Shown: positions 54,449 to 62,660 of the stretch, in pieces
How the letters are laid out: each line of letters opens with the position of its first letter
How positions within the stretch are numbered: position 1 is the stretch's first letter
Origin: Paludibacteraceae bacterium
Lineage (GTDB): Bacteria; Bacteroidota; Bacteroidia; Bacteroidales; Paludibacteraceae
Length of the DNA: 64,000 bases
NCBI GenBank assembly: GCA_016937795.1
Contig: JAFGVV010000029.1
Coordinates: 1-64,000 of the forward strand
Direction: 5' to 3'
Notes under the pieces: generated by a model
What the model saw: only the letters and a program-made list of their open reading frames with translations
Database searches by the model: none
Told to the model about the DNA's origin: nothing
Program-made: the position numbers and the translations under genes

Positions 54449-55114
54449 TTTTCCTTCAATTGTCCAGCTTTGTACTTCGGCTTGTCCTTTCGGATATGGT
54501 GCCGATTCTTCGTAAATCAACAGATTTACAAATCCTGCAGTTTCGAGCATGGTCAGATATTCGTCTTTTGTCACAGCGCCAGCCCAACATTCGGCTACAG
54601 CTACAGGGTCGTTGCGGTATTCCTCGGCTATCGGACTTGTAGCGTAAATATCGCTCACTACAAAGCGGCCACCGGGTTTCAGAATGCGATAAACTTCGTT
54701 CCACACAGTCTGTTTGTTATTTGCATGGTTTATGGTACAGTTGGAAATTACCAGATCGACAGTATTATCAGGTAATGGCAAATTTTCAAGATCAGCTTTC
54801 AGAATCTCAGCATTGTTTACTTCAAATTTTTCGAGATTTGCTTTGGCTTTTGCTATCATTCCTTCCGAAATGTCGATTCCATATACATAGCCCGTTTCAC
54901 CCACTTCTTCGGCCAGACGAATTACATCGTTTCCCCGCCCACTGCCTAAATCGACACAAACTTCGCCCGTTTTGGGTTTTGCATGGTTTATTGCACCACC
55001 ACACGATAGGCAGCAACTTGTATTGCTCAGTTGTGTGTAACGCTCGTTTATGGCCAGACTCACAGGCTTTGTTGCTTCTGTTTCGGTGATAAGACTGAAT
55101 TTTTGCTCACTCAT
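54434..55114 (-). CDS. ArsM-like SAM-dependent methyltransferase
   Basis: The 226-residue protein has the SAM-binding motif VDLGSGRGND (54-63), GYVYGIDISEGMI and the ArsM-like pattern: a cysteine pair in SCCLSCGG (Cys34, Cys35, Cys38), VISNCTINH (Cys126, equivalent to the conserved ArsM cysteine before INL) and AECWAGA (Cys176). These three regions match the arsenite-binding cysteines of arsenite methyltransferases, which methylate As(III) using thiol-bound substrate. No arsR or arsenic transporter is nearby, and the partners are a radical SAM maturase and a cysteine peptide, so the substrate could be a peptide or a metalloid bound to it. It is the first gene of the operon, with a strong promoter. 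The last residues TPNP come from a repeat. Confidence 0.8.
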   Translation of the reverse strand: MSEQKFSLITETEATKPVSLAINERYTQLSNTSCCLSCGGAINHAKPKTGEVCVDLGSGRGNDVIRLAEEVGETGYVYGIDISEGMIAKAKANLEKFEVNNAEILKADLENLPLPDNTVDLVISNCTINHANNKQTVWNEVYRILKPGGRFVVSDIYATSPIAEEYRNDPVAVAECWAGAVTKDEYLTMLETAGFVNLLIYEESAPYPKGQAEVQSWTIEGKTPNP

Positions 55115-55139
55115 TTTCGTATCTGTTTGAATATTTGTA

Positions 55140-55170
55140 CAAAGGTATTGGTTTTATATGTAACTTACAA
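55140..55170 (-). promoter_or_regulatory. promoter of the ArsM-like/radical SAM operon
   Basis: On the minus strand TACCTTTG (55147-55140) matches TAnnTTTG and TTG (55170-55168) lies 20 nt upstream, the expected spacing. Confidence 0.7.
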
Positions 55171-55296
55171 TAGTATCACTTATAAATTATTGTAGTAGCA
55201 CTTTTTTTGTTTGTTTATTCATTGTGATTATATGTCAAAAGTGCAAAAAAACACATTTAAATCAAATCACCATACTATCACTAATCGAAATTTATT

Positions 55297-55304
55297 TATC
55301 TTTG
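55297..55304 (+). promoter_or_regulatory. promoter -7 box of the zinc-ribbon gene
   Basis: TATCTTTG matches TAnnTTTG, 43 nt before the start codon at 55347. It is divergent from the operon promoter about 150 nt away. Confidence 0.55.
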
Positions 55305-55346
55305 CACAAATAAATTAGCTAAAAGTACAAAATAGTTTTACAAATC

Positions 55347-55775
55347 ATGATATTTAAAGAAGATATTTCATCACAAAAGGCTGAAGAACTTTTTGCCGAC
55401 AGTGAAAAGGTAATGAAATTTGTGGCAGATGTAAAGTGGGAAAATGGTTTTGAGTGTCGTAGTTGCGGACATACAAATTATTGTGATGGAAAAACGCCGC
55501 ATTCACGACGCTGTACACGTTGCAAAAAAGAGGAGTCGGCAACAGCGCATACCATTTTTCACAACATAAAGTTTCCGCTTCACAAGGCTTTTTTTATCGC
55601 ATACAATGTGTGCGTATTGGGCAATGAGTTTTCATCCTACAATTTCTCCGATAAGCTTGGATTAAATCAGATGACCTGTTGGAAATTTCGTAAACGCATT
55701 CACAATTGCATGCTTAATTCCGATAAAAAGAGTAAATCGAAAATTGAAGCCGTCATGATGGCTGAATTCAGATGA
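55347..55775 (+). CDS. short IS1595-type zinc-ribbon protein without DDE domain
   Basis: The 142-residue protein has a C4 zinc ribbon (CRSCGHTNYCDGKTPHSRRC, then CTRCKKEES) followed by ATAHTIFHNIKFPLHKAFFIAYNVCV, the N-terminal signature of IS1595/ISXO2 transposases. A full transposase would continue with a DDE/ISXO2 catalytic domain of about 150 residues; here the frame ends in a helix-rich, basic tail (RKRIHNCMLNSDKKSKSKIE). No inverted repeats or target duplications were found around it. It may be a domesticated DNA-binding fragment, possibly a regulator of the divergent operon, or a decayed element; the intact frame and promoter favour the former. Confidence 0.7.
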   Translation: MIFKEDISSQKAEELFADSEKVMKFVADVKWENGFECRSCGHTNYCDGKTPHSRRCTRCKKEESATAHTIFHNIKFPLHKAFFIAYNVCVLGNEFSSYNFSDKLGLNQMTCWKFRKRIHNCMLNSDKKSKSKIEAVMMAEFR

Positions 55776-55883
55776 AAAATATCGGGGCGTAAAAATAATC
55801 TTAATAATTTCCCGTTTAAAAATAGTTTGATTGCGGGTAGAATATTACTTTTGCTGCCATGTTTCGTTTCTGAATTGAATTTT

Positions 55884-58361
55884 ATGCCCTTTAAATATCG
55901 CATCTTATTGTTTTTTCTCCTTGTGCCACTGATTGTTTTCTCGCAAAACAAAGTCAGAGTGTTTGGCTATGTCATTGATACTAATAATCGTGGTATTGAA
56001 CTTGCGAATGTTTATCTCGATAATACTTCTACAGGTACTTCCAGCAATCAAAACGGATATTACGAACTGAATATAGAAATGGCGGACTCGGCCACCATAG
56101 TATATTCGATGCTTGGCTACGAAACGCTGCGTTACACAATTTATCCTACTCAAAAAACATTTCAGATTAGCGTTGAGCTACCTTCGGCTGCCACATCCAT
56201 TAAGGATTTTGATGTTGTTGCGCGTCGTAGGCAGTCGTCTACCATCGATTATGTCGATCCTTCGCGTTACCGGCTAATGCCAAACACCTCGGGCAACATC
56301 GAATCGTTGCTGATAACCTTTGCCGGTGTAAGTCAGAACAACGAGTTAAGCTCGCAGTACAATGTGCGCGGTGGTAATTTCGACGAAAATATTGTATATG
56401 TAAATGGCATAGAGATTTATCGCCCATTGCTTATTCGTGCAGGGCAGCAGGAAGGTCTGAGTTTTGTGAATCCTGATATGGTAAAGAGTCTGGGCTTCTC
56501 GGCCGGTGGTTTTGAAGCGCGTTTTGGCGATAAACTTTCGTCGGTGCTCGATATTGAGTATAAAAAACCCGAATCATTTGAGGCTTCGGCTTCGGTCAGT
56601 TTGCTCGGAGCTTCGGCTTATTTGGGTACTGCAAACGAAAAGCTTACGCAAATGCATGGTATTCGTTACAAAACGTCGTCGTATTTACTTGGCACACTCG
56701 ACACCAAAGGAGAATATCGTCCGTCGTTTGTCGATTATCAGACATATCTGACCTATCAGCTAAGTCCGAAATGGGATATGACTTTTCTGGGGAATTTTTC
56801 GCAAAATAAATACGAGTTTTTTCCCGAAACACAAAGTACTTCATTTGGTACTTATCAAACAGCCCGTAACCTGACTGTGTCTTTCGAAGGGTCGGAGAAA
56901 GATTTGTTTCGAACGGCCTTTGGGGCATTTTCGCTGAATTATCAGCTACGTAAAAATACGAAACTTTCGTTTACAGCTTCGGCATTTCAAACCAATGAGA
57001 GCGAGACTTACGATATTTTAGGCGAATATATTCTGGGCGAAGTGAAAACCGACCTGAATGCTGAGGATAAAAAAGGTGCCACTCTGGGTATCGGGAAATA
57101 TCATCAACATGCACGCAATAAACTCAATGCAACAGTGGCCAATATAGGACATAATGGTGAGAGTAAAACCGGTAATCATTACATTCGTTGGGGCGCTCAG
57201 TTGCAGTACGAGAAAATTACCGATGTGATCAGCGAGTGGGAGTGGCGCGATTCGGCCGGATATTCGCTTCCTTTCAACGATCAGGCTGTGGAGCTGTATT
57301 ACAATATGCGATCGACCACAACGCTTTCTTCGCTTCGCTCGTCGGCTTTTGTGCAGGATACATGGCGCAATAATTTCGAAAAAGGTCTGCTTACTGTAAC
57401 AGCCGGTGTGCGTGCAAGTCACTGGACTTACAACAATGAGTTTTTTGCAAGTCCACGTGTGTCAGTGGCTTATTTGCCACATTGGGAAAAAGATTTCAGT
57501 TTCCGCTTTGCTACGGGTTTGTATTATCAGTCACCCTTTTATAAAGAATTGCGCGATACGGTGAGCGATGCAGATGGCAATTATGAAGTGACACTCAACA
57601 AAAATATTAAAGCACAACGGTCGGCACATTTTGTGTTGGGTGGCGACCATTATTTTCGGGCTTGGGGGCGTCCGTTTAAATTTACTACCGAAACATATCT
57701 GAAGTTAGCCGATCGGATTATTAGTTATACGGTAGATAATGTGCGTATCCGTTATTCGGGCGTTAACGATGCCATTGCTTATACAGCCGGTGTGGATTTT
57801 AAGCTTTTTGGTGAGCTTGTGCCGGGGACTGATTCGTGGATAAACCTGTCGCTGATGGACTCACGCGAAGATATATTGGGTGACTCGTATCAGAAAGCAA
57901 TTTACGACGAAAACAACAATGCTACAGGAACCGAGACAGTTTATCCGGGTTGGATATCTCGCCCTAACGAACAGCGCTATGTGTTTTCGGTAATGTTTCA
58001 GGATTACTGGCCCAACAATCCCAAATACAAAGTGCAGTTACGCGGCGTATGGTCCGATGGTTTGCCACAAAGCACACCCCGCAATCCACAGTTTAAGTCG
58101 GCTTTTCGTGCGCCATCGTACCGCCGTTTCGATATTGGCGCGTCGCGTGTGATAGCTTCCGGCGAAGATAAAATTATGGATCGCCCTTTCTTTCGTCATT
58201 TCAAAAATATCTGGATCAATGCCGAAGTGCTGAATTTATTCGACTTTGCAAATGTAAACTCCTATTATTGGGTAAGTGATATTTCAAATCAGCAATACGC
58301 AGTACCCAATTATCTTACCAGCCGACAGTATAATATTAAAATCATTGTAGATTTCAAATAG
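55884..58361 (+). CDS. TonB-dependent receptor with carboxypeptidase-D-like N-terminal domain
   Basis: ATG 55884 starts the signal peptide (MPFKYRILLFFLLVPLIVFSQ); upstream in-frame codons from 55827 are not conserved-looking. Domains: CarboxypepD_reg-like (about 20-105; VFGYVIDTNNRGIELANVYLDN, GYYELNIEMADSATIVYSMLGYETL), plug (about 120-235; LITFAGVSQNNELSSQYNVRGGNFDENIVYVNGIEIY, LSFVNPDMVKSLGFSAGGF) and a barrel of about 580 residues ending in NIKIIVDFK. It has no SusD partner. The ligand is unknown. Confidence 0.87.
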   Translation: MPFKYRILLFFLLVPLIVFSQNKVRVFGYVIDTNNRGIELANVYLDNTSTGTSSNQNGYYELNIEMADSATIVYSMLGYETLRYTIYPTQKTFQISVELPSAATSIKDFDVVARRRQSSTIDYVDPSRYRLMPNTSGNIESLLITFAGVSQNNELSSQYNVRGGNFDENIVYVNGIEIYRPLLIRAGQQEGLSFVNPDMVKSLGFSAGGFEARFGDKLSSVLDIEYKKPESFEASASVSLLGASAYLGTANEKLTQMHGIRYKTSSYLLGTLDTKGEYRPSFVDYQTYLTYQLSPKWDMTFLGNFSQNKYEFFPETQSTSFGTYQTARNLTVSFEGSEKDLFRTAFGAFSLNYQLRKNTKLSFTASAFQTNESETYDILGEYILGEVKTDLNAEDKKGATLGIGKYHQHARNKLNATVANIGHNGESKTGNHYIRWGAQLQYEKITDVISEWEWRDSAGYSLPFNDQAVELYYNMRSTTTLSSLRSSAFVQDTWRNNFEKGLLTVTAGVRASHWTYNNEFFASPRVSVAYLPHWEKDFSFRFATGLYYQSPFYKELRDTVSDADGNYEVTLNKNIKAQRSAHFVLGGDHYFRAWGRPFKFTTETYLKLADRIISYTVDNVRIRYSGVNDAIAYTAGVDFKLFGELVPGTDSWINLSLMDSREDILGDSYQKAIYDENNNATGTETVYPGWISRPNEQRYVFSVMFQDYWPNNPKYKVQLRGVWSDGLPQSTPRNPQFKSAFRAPSYRRFDIGASRVIASGEDKIMDRPFFRHFKNIWINAEVLNLFDFANVNSYYWVSDISNQQYAVPNYLTSRQYNIKIIVDFK

Positions 58362-58665
58362 CCTTTGCATATTCAGCCCCAGGATATAGAACCGACAAGC
58401 TTTGCTAATACATCTTTTTGGGGATGGGAATAACAAGGCATTGTCTGTTTTGGCAACCTTTTGTGGAGCATGAAGTGTATGATGCGAGTGTGTTCATGTC
58501 TGATATTTTAAACAATTGCATCTTAAATCAGTCATTTCTGTCGGGCTTATTCTAAAATATCGTTAAAAACACGAACAAAACGTACAAATTCCTAAAAAAT
58601 GAAAGCAACAAGTACTGAACTGTGGCAAAAAAATTATCTTTGCATGAAATTTAATTCAGACCATT
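58362..58665 (+). other. 304-base intergenic region
   Basis: Nothing is seen except a TATCTTTG promoter box at 58635-58642, 24 nt before the small membrane protein gene. No terminator of standard form follows the receptor gene. Confidence 0.5.
58635..58642 (+). promoter_or_regulatory. promoter -7 box of the small membrane protein gene
   Basis: TATCTTTG matches TAnnTTTG, with the ATG 24 nt downstream. Confidence 0.55.
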
Positions 58666-58899
58666 ATGCTTGCAGCATTTATTATATCAGCTATTTTATT
58701 GATTTTTGGTGTTTTGATTCTGGGATTCAGAATCTTTTTTACCCGCCACGGAGAGTTTCCTAATATACACATTGGTGGTAGTCAGGCACTGAAATCGAAA
58801 GGTGTGGCTTGTGCCACAACGCAGGACCGTGAGGCGCGAAGAGCGCCTAAGCGTTATACAAACGCCGATATGATAAAGGAAATAACAGGGAAATTATAA
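58666..58899 (+). CDS. small single-pass membrane protein of unknown function
   Basis: The 77-residue protein has one N-terminal membrane helix (MLAAFIISAILLIFGVLILGF) followed by a basic cytoplasmic-looking tail with FPNIHIGGSQALKSKGVACATTQDREARR. This HIGG...ACxxxQDREA segment recurs in small Bacteroidota membrane proteins that I cannot assign to a function. It lies 82 nt before the ompH-like gene and is probably cotranscribed. Confidence 0.65.
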   Translation: MLAAFIISAILLIFGVLILGFRIFFTRHGEFPNIHIGGSQALKSKGVACATTQDREARRAPKRYTNADMIKEITGKL

Positions 58900-58981
58900 T
58901 TAAGAATTAATATTCATTGCCACGAATGTCCTTTACGGGGAGGTGAGTGACAGATGACAACAGAAAAACAATAATAAACAG

Positions 58982-59587
58982 ATGAAAAATCTTTCGCTTA
59001 TCTTAAATGCCGTGTTGGCAGTTGCTGTGATTGTACTTTTTGTAAAAGTATTTAGTGGAAATTCTACATTGCCGGGTGTCGGAAGTGCGTCGTCAAAGGA
59101 TTCGGCTTCGCTTTCGGGTATGCCTATTGCTTATATCAATGTAGATTCGTTGTTGTTAAATTATACTTTTGCCAAGGAAGCCAACGAGTCGCTTATTAAA
59201 AAGCAGGAAGATTCGCGTTTGAATATTAATACCAGAGCCCGTCAGTTGCAAAACGAAATGTCGGAGTTTCAGCGCAAGCTCGAAAACAATGCGTTTCTTA
59301 GCCGCGAACGTGCCGAGCAGGAACAAAATCGCCTTATGAAACGTCAACAGGAATTGCAGGAACTCGACGGGCAGCTAAGTCAGCAACTGATGCAAACACA
59401 GCAAAAGATGAGCGAAGAATTGCGCGATACCATCAATTCATTTCTCAAAGATTATAACAAAGATGGTAAGTATCAGCTTATCCTGAGCAATACTTCGAGC
59501 GACAATGTGCTTTTTGCAACTCCCGGTTACGATATAACCAACGAAGTAACCAAAATACTGAATGAACGTTTCGCTGCTAAAAAGTAA
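58982..59587 (+). CDS. OmpH/Skp-family periplasmic chaperone
   Basis: The 201-residue protein has an N-terminal signal or anchor (MKNLSLILNAVLAVAVIVLFV), then PIAYINVDSLLLNYTFAKEANESL, typical of OmpH, a long coiled coil (about 70-155, rich in Q, E and R) forming the tentacles, and the return strand YQLILSNTSSDNVLFATPGYDITNEVTKILN. Skp/OmpH proteins hold unfolded outer-membrane proteins in the periplasm, relevant to the receptor genes nearby. The hydrophobic start lacks a clear cleavage site, so it may remain anchored. Confidence 0.87.
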   Translation: MKNLSLILNAVLAVAVIVLFVKVFSGNSTLPGVGSASSKDSASLSGMPIAYINVDSLLLNYTFAKEANESLIKKQEDSRLNINTRARQLQNEMSEFQRKLENNAFLSRERAEQEQNRLMKRQQELQELDGQLSQQLMQTQQKMSEELRDTINSFLKDYNKDGKYQLILSNTSSDNVLFATPGYDITNEVTKILNERFAAKK

Positions 59588-59939
59588 GCTACAGAAATAA
59601 ATTTTTAACAGCAACGGCTGCCTCTGTAAAAAGAGGCAGCCGTTGCTGTATTCGGGAAACAATAGCAACGCTGATTTGGTTGATTCAGCTGGTATAATCG
59701 GATGAATTTCTGATTGTGTTTTCTTCGAAAACGACAGGAGTTTTCAATAAGTGGGAAAATCCGTTTCGATAAATCGAAATATCCGGATAAAAATCCCTTT
59801 ATTATTTATCAGTGTAGATCTGCTGAATCAGTAAAATCCGCGTTCCTGTTTTTTTCTGCTGTTTAATTGAGAATTATTTTTGGAACAAAGAATAAAGACA
59901 AACTTTGAAACTTTGAAACGCGAAACTCAGAAATCCTCT
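59588..59939. other. 352-base intergenic region between convergent genes
   Basis: It starts with the 18-bp hairpin described separately. The rest has degenerate repeat-like text (GATTCAGCTGG, CTGCTGAATCAG, AAATCCGCGTTCC; AAACTTTGAAACGCGAAAC, echoed at about 60350-60365) and no gene. Confidence 0.5.
59608..59649. terminator. 18-bp perfect hairpin after the ompH-like gene
   Basis: ACAGCAACGGCTGCCTCT (59608-59625) pairs perfectly with AGAGGCAGCCGTTGCTGT (59632-59649), loop GTAAAA. The T tract is poor on both strands, so termination by the usual rule is uncertain, although the position 21 nt after the stop fits. Confidence 0.6.
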
Positions 59940-60260
59940 TTATTCGCTGCGGAAGCTTACGAACAAACTTACAAGTGCATATATAAGTACAGCCACGACC
60001 CACGAGTTTGAACCGGTAAACATAAAGTAAGCACCTAAGGCAAGCATTAGCGAAGCCAGAAACCCAATGCGATGAAGCCGCTGCATACGTGGCGATAATT
60101 TGTCGGCCAGAGCCTGGATGGCCTGAAGGATGACAATGCCCAAAGCTCCGGCCGAAAATATATATTTTCCGTAAATATTGTCGAGTAGTGTAGCAATAGC
60201 TCCTCCAAATGTGAGCACCGCAGCTATGGCGAAAAGTTTGTTGTATGTATGTTTTGTCAT
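59940..60260 (-). CDS. small integral membrane protein of unknown function
   Basis: The ATG at 60260 (MTKHTYNKLFAIAAVL) is preferred; an in-frame ATG lies 15 nt upstream. The protein has about 106 residues and four membrane helices (LFAIAAVLTFGGAIATLL; YIFSAGALGIVILQAIQAL; IGFLASLMLALGAYFMF; WVVAVLIYALVSLFVSF). It follows the divIC-like gene by about 110 nt on the same strand. The function is unknown. Confidence 0.65.
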   Translation of the reverse strand: MTKHTYNKLFAIAAVLTFGGAIATLLDNIYGKYIFSAGALGIVILQAIQALADKLSPRMQRLHRIGFLASLMLALGAYFMFTGSNSWVVAVLIYALVSLFVSFRSE

Positions 60261-60372
60261 TTTATCGTTTAGCATTTAATAGTATCGACTCTGAGAACCA
60301 TTTAACGAAATAACTAACAGACCAATCAACTGATGAACCAATTTTTCCGAAACGCGAAACGCGAAAAAATTC

Positions 60373-60678
60373 TTACTCTTTAATAATAAAAATGTCCTCG
60401 TCTTTGGCTTTCATATAATAGTTTTCGCGGGCGAATCTTTCCAGGTATTCGGTGTCGTTTTGCAGCAGTTTTATTTTTTCCTTGTTCTGTTTTATTTCGT
60501 TCTGATAGTATTCGTATTCCTTTTGCAGTTCTCTGATTTTACGTTGTGTTTGCCAGCGGTCAATCAGGTTGTGGTCGTCGAAAAAGCTAATGTACACACC
60601 AAACCCCACCAGCAACAAAAGATATTTGTTGAGCAGGACCATTTTCAGATAGTGCCAAATTTTTTTCAAAATCTCCAT
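60373..60678 (-). CDS. DivIC/FtsB-like septum formation initiator
   Basis: The 101-residue protein has a short cytoplasmic segment, one membrane helix (YLLLLVGFGVYISFF) and an extracytoplasmic coiled coil (RKIRELQKEYEYYQNEIKQNKEKIKLLQ) ending with the family hallmark LERFARENYYMKAKDEDIFII. FtsB/DivIC proteins act with FtsL and FtsQ/DivIB in the divisome. Size and topology fit well. A promoter box lies about 80 nt upstream. Confidence 0.88.
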   Translation of the reverse strand: MEILKKIWHYLKMVLLNKYLLLLVGFGVYISFFDDHNLIDRWQTQRKIRELQKEYEYYQNEIKQNKEKIKLLQNDTEYLERFARENYYMKAKDEDIFIIKE

Positions 60679-60759
60679 ACGGCGATTAGCTGCTTGTTGT
60701 GTGTAAATGGCGTCGGTGCTACAGCGATGGCAGTGAGCATTCGTGCCTTAATTTGCCCA

Positions 60760-60767
60760 CAAAGGTA
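60760..60767 (-). promoter_or_regulatory. promoter -7 box of the divIC-like gene
   Basis: The minus strand reads TACCTTTG, matching TAnnTTTG. Confidence 0.5.
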
Positions 60768-60838
60768 AGCAAAAAACATGAACTCTCTTTTTTTCATAAA
60801 TCTTTTTTAAAGCACAATGTCATGCTGTATTTTTTGTC

Positions 60839-60846
60839 TATATTTG
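60839..60846 (+). promoter_or_regulatory. promoter -7 box of dnaX
   Basis: TATATTTG matches TAnnTTTG, 29 nt upstream of the dnaX ATG. Confidence 0.6.
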
Positions 60847-60875
60847 CATTCCCTTGATAAAACATTTCGCATTTT

Positions 60876-62660
60876 ATGGATAATTTTATTGTTTCGGCCC
60901 GTAAGTATCGCCCGACGACTTTTAATTCGGTAGTAGGACAAAAAGCGCTTACCACCACTTTGAAGAATGCCATTACGAGCAATCACCTGGCGCATGCCTA
61001 TCTGTTTTGTGGTCCACGTGGTGTGGGGAAAACTACCTGTGCCCGTATTTTTGCCAAAACCATAAACTGTCAGAACCTTACTGCCGAACACGAAGCCTGT
61101 AATGAATGCGAATCCTGTGTGGCTTTCAACGAGGGACGATCGTATAATATTCACGAGCTCGATGCAGCTTCGAACAATGGTGTGGACGATATTCGTACCT
61201 TGATTGACCAGGTGCGCATTCCGCCACAAATTGGTAAGTATAGTGTGTATATCGTGGATGAGGTGCATATGTTGTCGCAGGGTGCTTTCAATGCTTTTCT
61301 GAAAACGCTGGAAGAGCCACCCGCCCACGCGATGTTTATTTTGGCTACTACCGAAAAACATAAAATTATTCCCACCATTCTTTCGCGTTGTCAGATTTAC
61401 GACTTCAACCGCATCACTGTGGCCGATACAGTGGCACACTTGCAATATGTGGCGCAAAGCGAAGGCGTGACTGTCGATGTCAATGCACTGAGTGTGATTG
61501 CTCAGAAAAGCGATGGTGGTATGCGCGATGCCTTGTCAATTTTCGATCAGTTGGTTAGTTTCTGTGGTAACAATATTAGCTATCAGGGTGCTATCGATAA
61601 TCTGAATGTGCTCGACTACGAGTATTATTTCCGCCTTGTGGAAGCATTTCTTGTCGGCAATGTCACACAGTCGCTACTTATTTTCAACGAGGTGCTGAGC
61701 AAAGGGTTCGATGGGCATCATTTCATTACCGGCCTCAGTGCACACCTGCGCGATGTGTTGGTAAGTAAAGACCCTGCCACGCTCGAATTACTCGAAGTAG
61801 GAGCGGGGATAGGTCAGCGCTATCAGGTACAGGCTCAGCATTGCAGTCCCGATTTTTTGTACAGGGCGCTAAAAATTGCCAACGACTGCGATCTCGATTA
61901 TCGCATTAGTAAAAATAAACGACTCCTTGTAGAATTAGCGTTGATCAGACTTTGCCAGCTGACCGACGAAAAAAAAAACTCTGAACTGACCGATGCGCCG
62001 GCAGCTCCGATACAAAAAATTGTATCCGAACCTGTACCTCAGATGTTGAAGACGGCTACTCAGGCTCAGAACAATACAGCTGCAGCTCCTGTGCGTACTA
62101 ATGCTCCGCAACCTTACCCTACAGCGGCTACTACCCCTCAGCCGGCCTCTGCTCAGCCGGCAGCCCGCCCGGCTGTTACTGTGCCGGGACGGCCACGCCC
62201 TGTAAGTATTTCCATTAATAAAACACAGCACAGCCCCACAAACACTTCTGCACAAGCTGGTGCGGCTCAAACTGTTTCTGAGCCTGCTGTAGTGCTCAAC
62301 GAAAGCTTCAACGAAGATCAGTTTCTGAATGCATGGCGTAGTTTTACGGCTACCATTAACGACGATATTAAACGCGTAGGCTTTCAGAATACTACACTAC
62401 CACGCTTAGTGACCGGTACCGAATTCGAAGTACTGGTCAATAATGTGATGCAGGAAAATGAGTTGAAAAAAATTCAGACCGATATTGTACAATACCTCAT
62501 TGTTCAGTTGCGCAATTCAGGCATTCGTATGCGCATTCGCATGATCGAAGAAAGCGAAAAGCAGCGCAGTATAACCCCCGAAGAACGTTTCAAAATGATG
62601 GTCGAAGAAAATCCGCTTCTCGAAAAACTCCGTAAAAACCTCGGTTTCGAGATTGACTGA
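60876..62660 (+). CDS. dnaX: DNA polymerase III subunit tau (and possibly gamma)
   Basis: The 594-residue protein starts MDNFIVSARKYRPTTFNSVVGQ, the DnaX N-terminus. It has Walker A (GPRGVGKTT, about 45-53), four zinc cysteines (CQNL...CNECESC), the Walker B region DEVHML, sensor LATTEKHKI and the SRCQIYDF arginine-finger motif. Domain III ends near residue 360, followed by a low-complexity Pro/Ala/Gln linker (about 370-470) and a C-terminal domain (about 470-594) that would contact the polymerase. An A10 tract at 61969-61978 lies exactly at the domain III/linker border, and both other frames stop within a few codons after it, so a shorter gamma form may be produced by slippage. The clamp loader role is firm. 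Confidence 0.95.
   Translation: MDNFIVSARKYRPTTFNSVVGQKALTTTLKNAITSNHLAHAYLFCGPRGVGKTTCARIFAKTINCQNLTAEHEACNECESCVAFNEGRSYNIHELDAASNNGVDDIRTLIDQVRIPPQIGKYSVYIVDEVHMLSQGAFNAFLKTLEEPPAHAMFILATTEKHKIIPTILSRCQIYDFNRITVADTVAHLQYVAQSEGVTVDVNALSVIAQKSDGGMRDALSIFDQLVSFCGNNISYQGAIDNLNVLDYEYYFRLVEAFLVGNVTQSLLIFNEVLSKGFDGHHFITGLSAHLRDVLVSKDPATLELLEVGAGIGQRYQVQAQHCSPDFLYRALKIANDCDLDYRISKNKRLLVELALIRLCQLTDEKKNSELTDAPAAPIQKIVSEPVPQMLKTATQAQNNTAAAPVRTNAPQPYPTAATTPQPASAQPAARPAVTVPGRPRPVSISINKTQHSPTNTSAQAGAAQTVSEPAVVLNESFNEDQFLNAWRSFTATINDDIKRVGFQNTTLPRLVTGTEFEVLVNNVMQENELKKIQTDIVQYLIVQLRNSGIRMRIRMIEESEKQRSITPEERFKMMVEENPLLEKLRKNLGFEID
61969..61978 (+). promoter_or_regulatory. A10 slippery tract in dnaX
   Basis: Ten consecutive A in the context GAC GAA AAA AAA AAC. 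One extra A gives EKKKL then TGA; one fewer gives EKKTLN then TGA. Either product would be about 370 residues, the size of domains I-III. Confidence 0.55.

Noticed and set aside
55347..55775. complete IS1595 insertion sequence
   Set aside because: The DDE domain is missing and no terminal inverted repeats or target duplication were found.
59438..59668. 76-codon minus-strand frame over the ompH-like gene end
   Set aside because: It is antisense to a clear gene and crosses the perfect hairpin; no supporting features.
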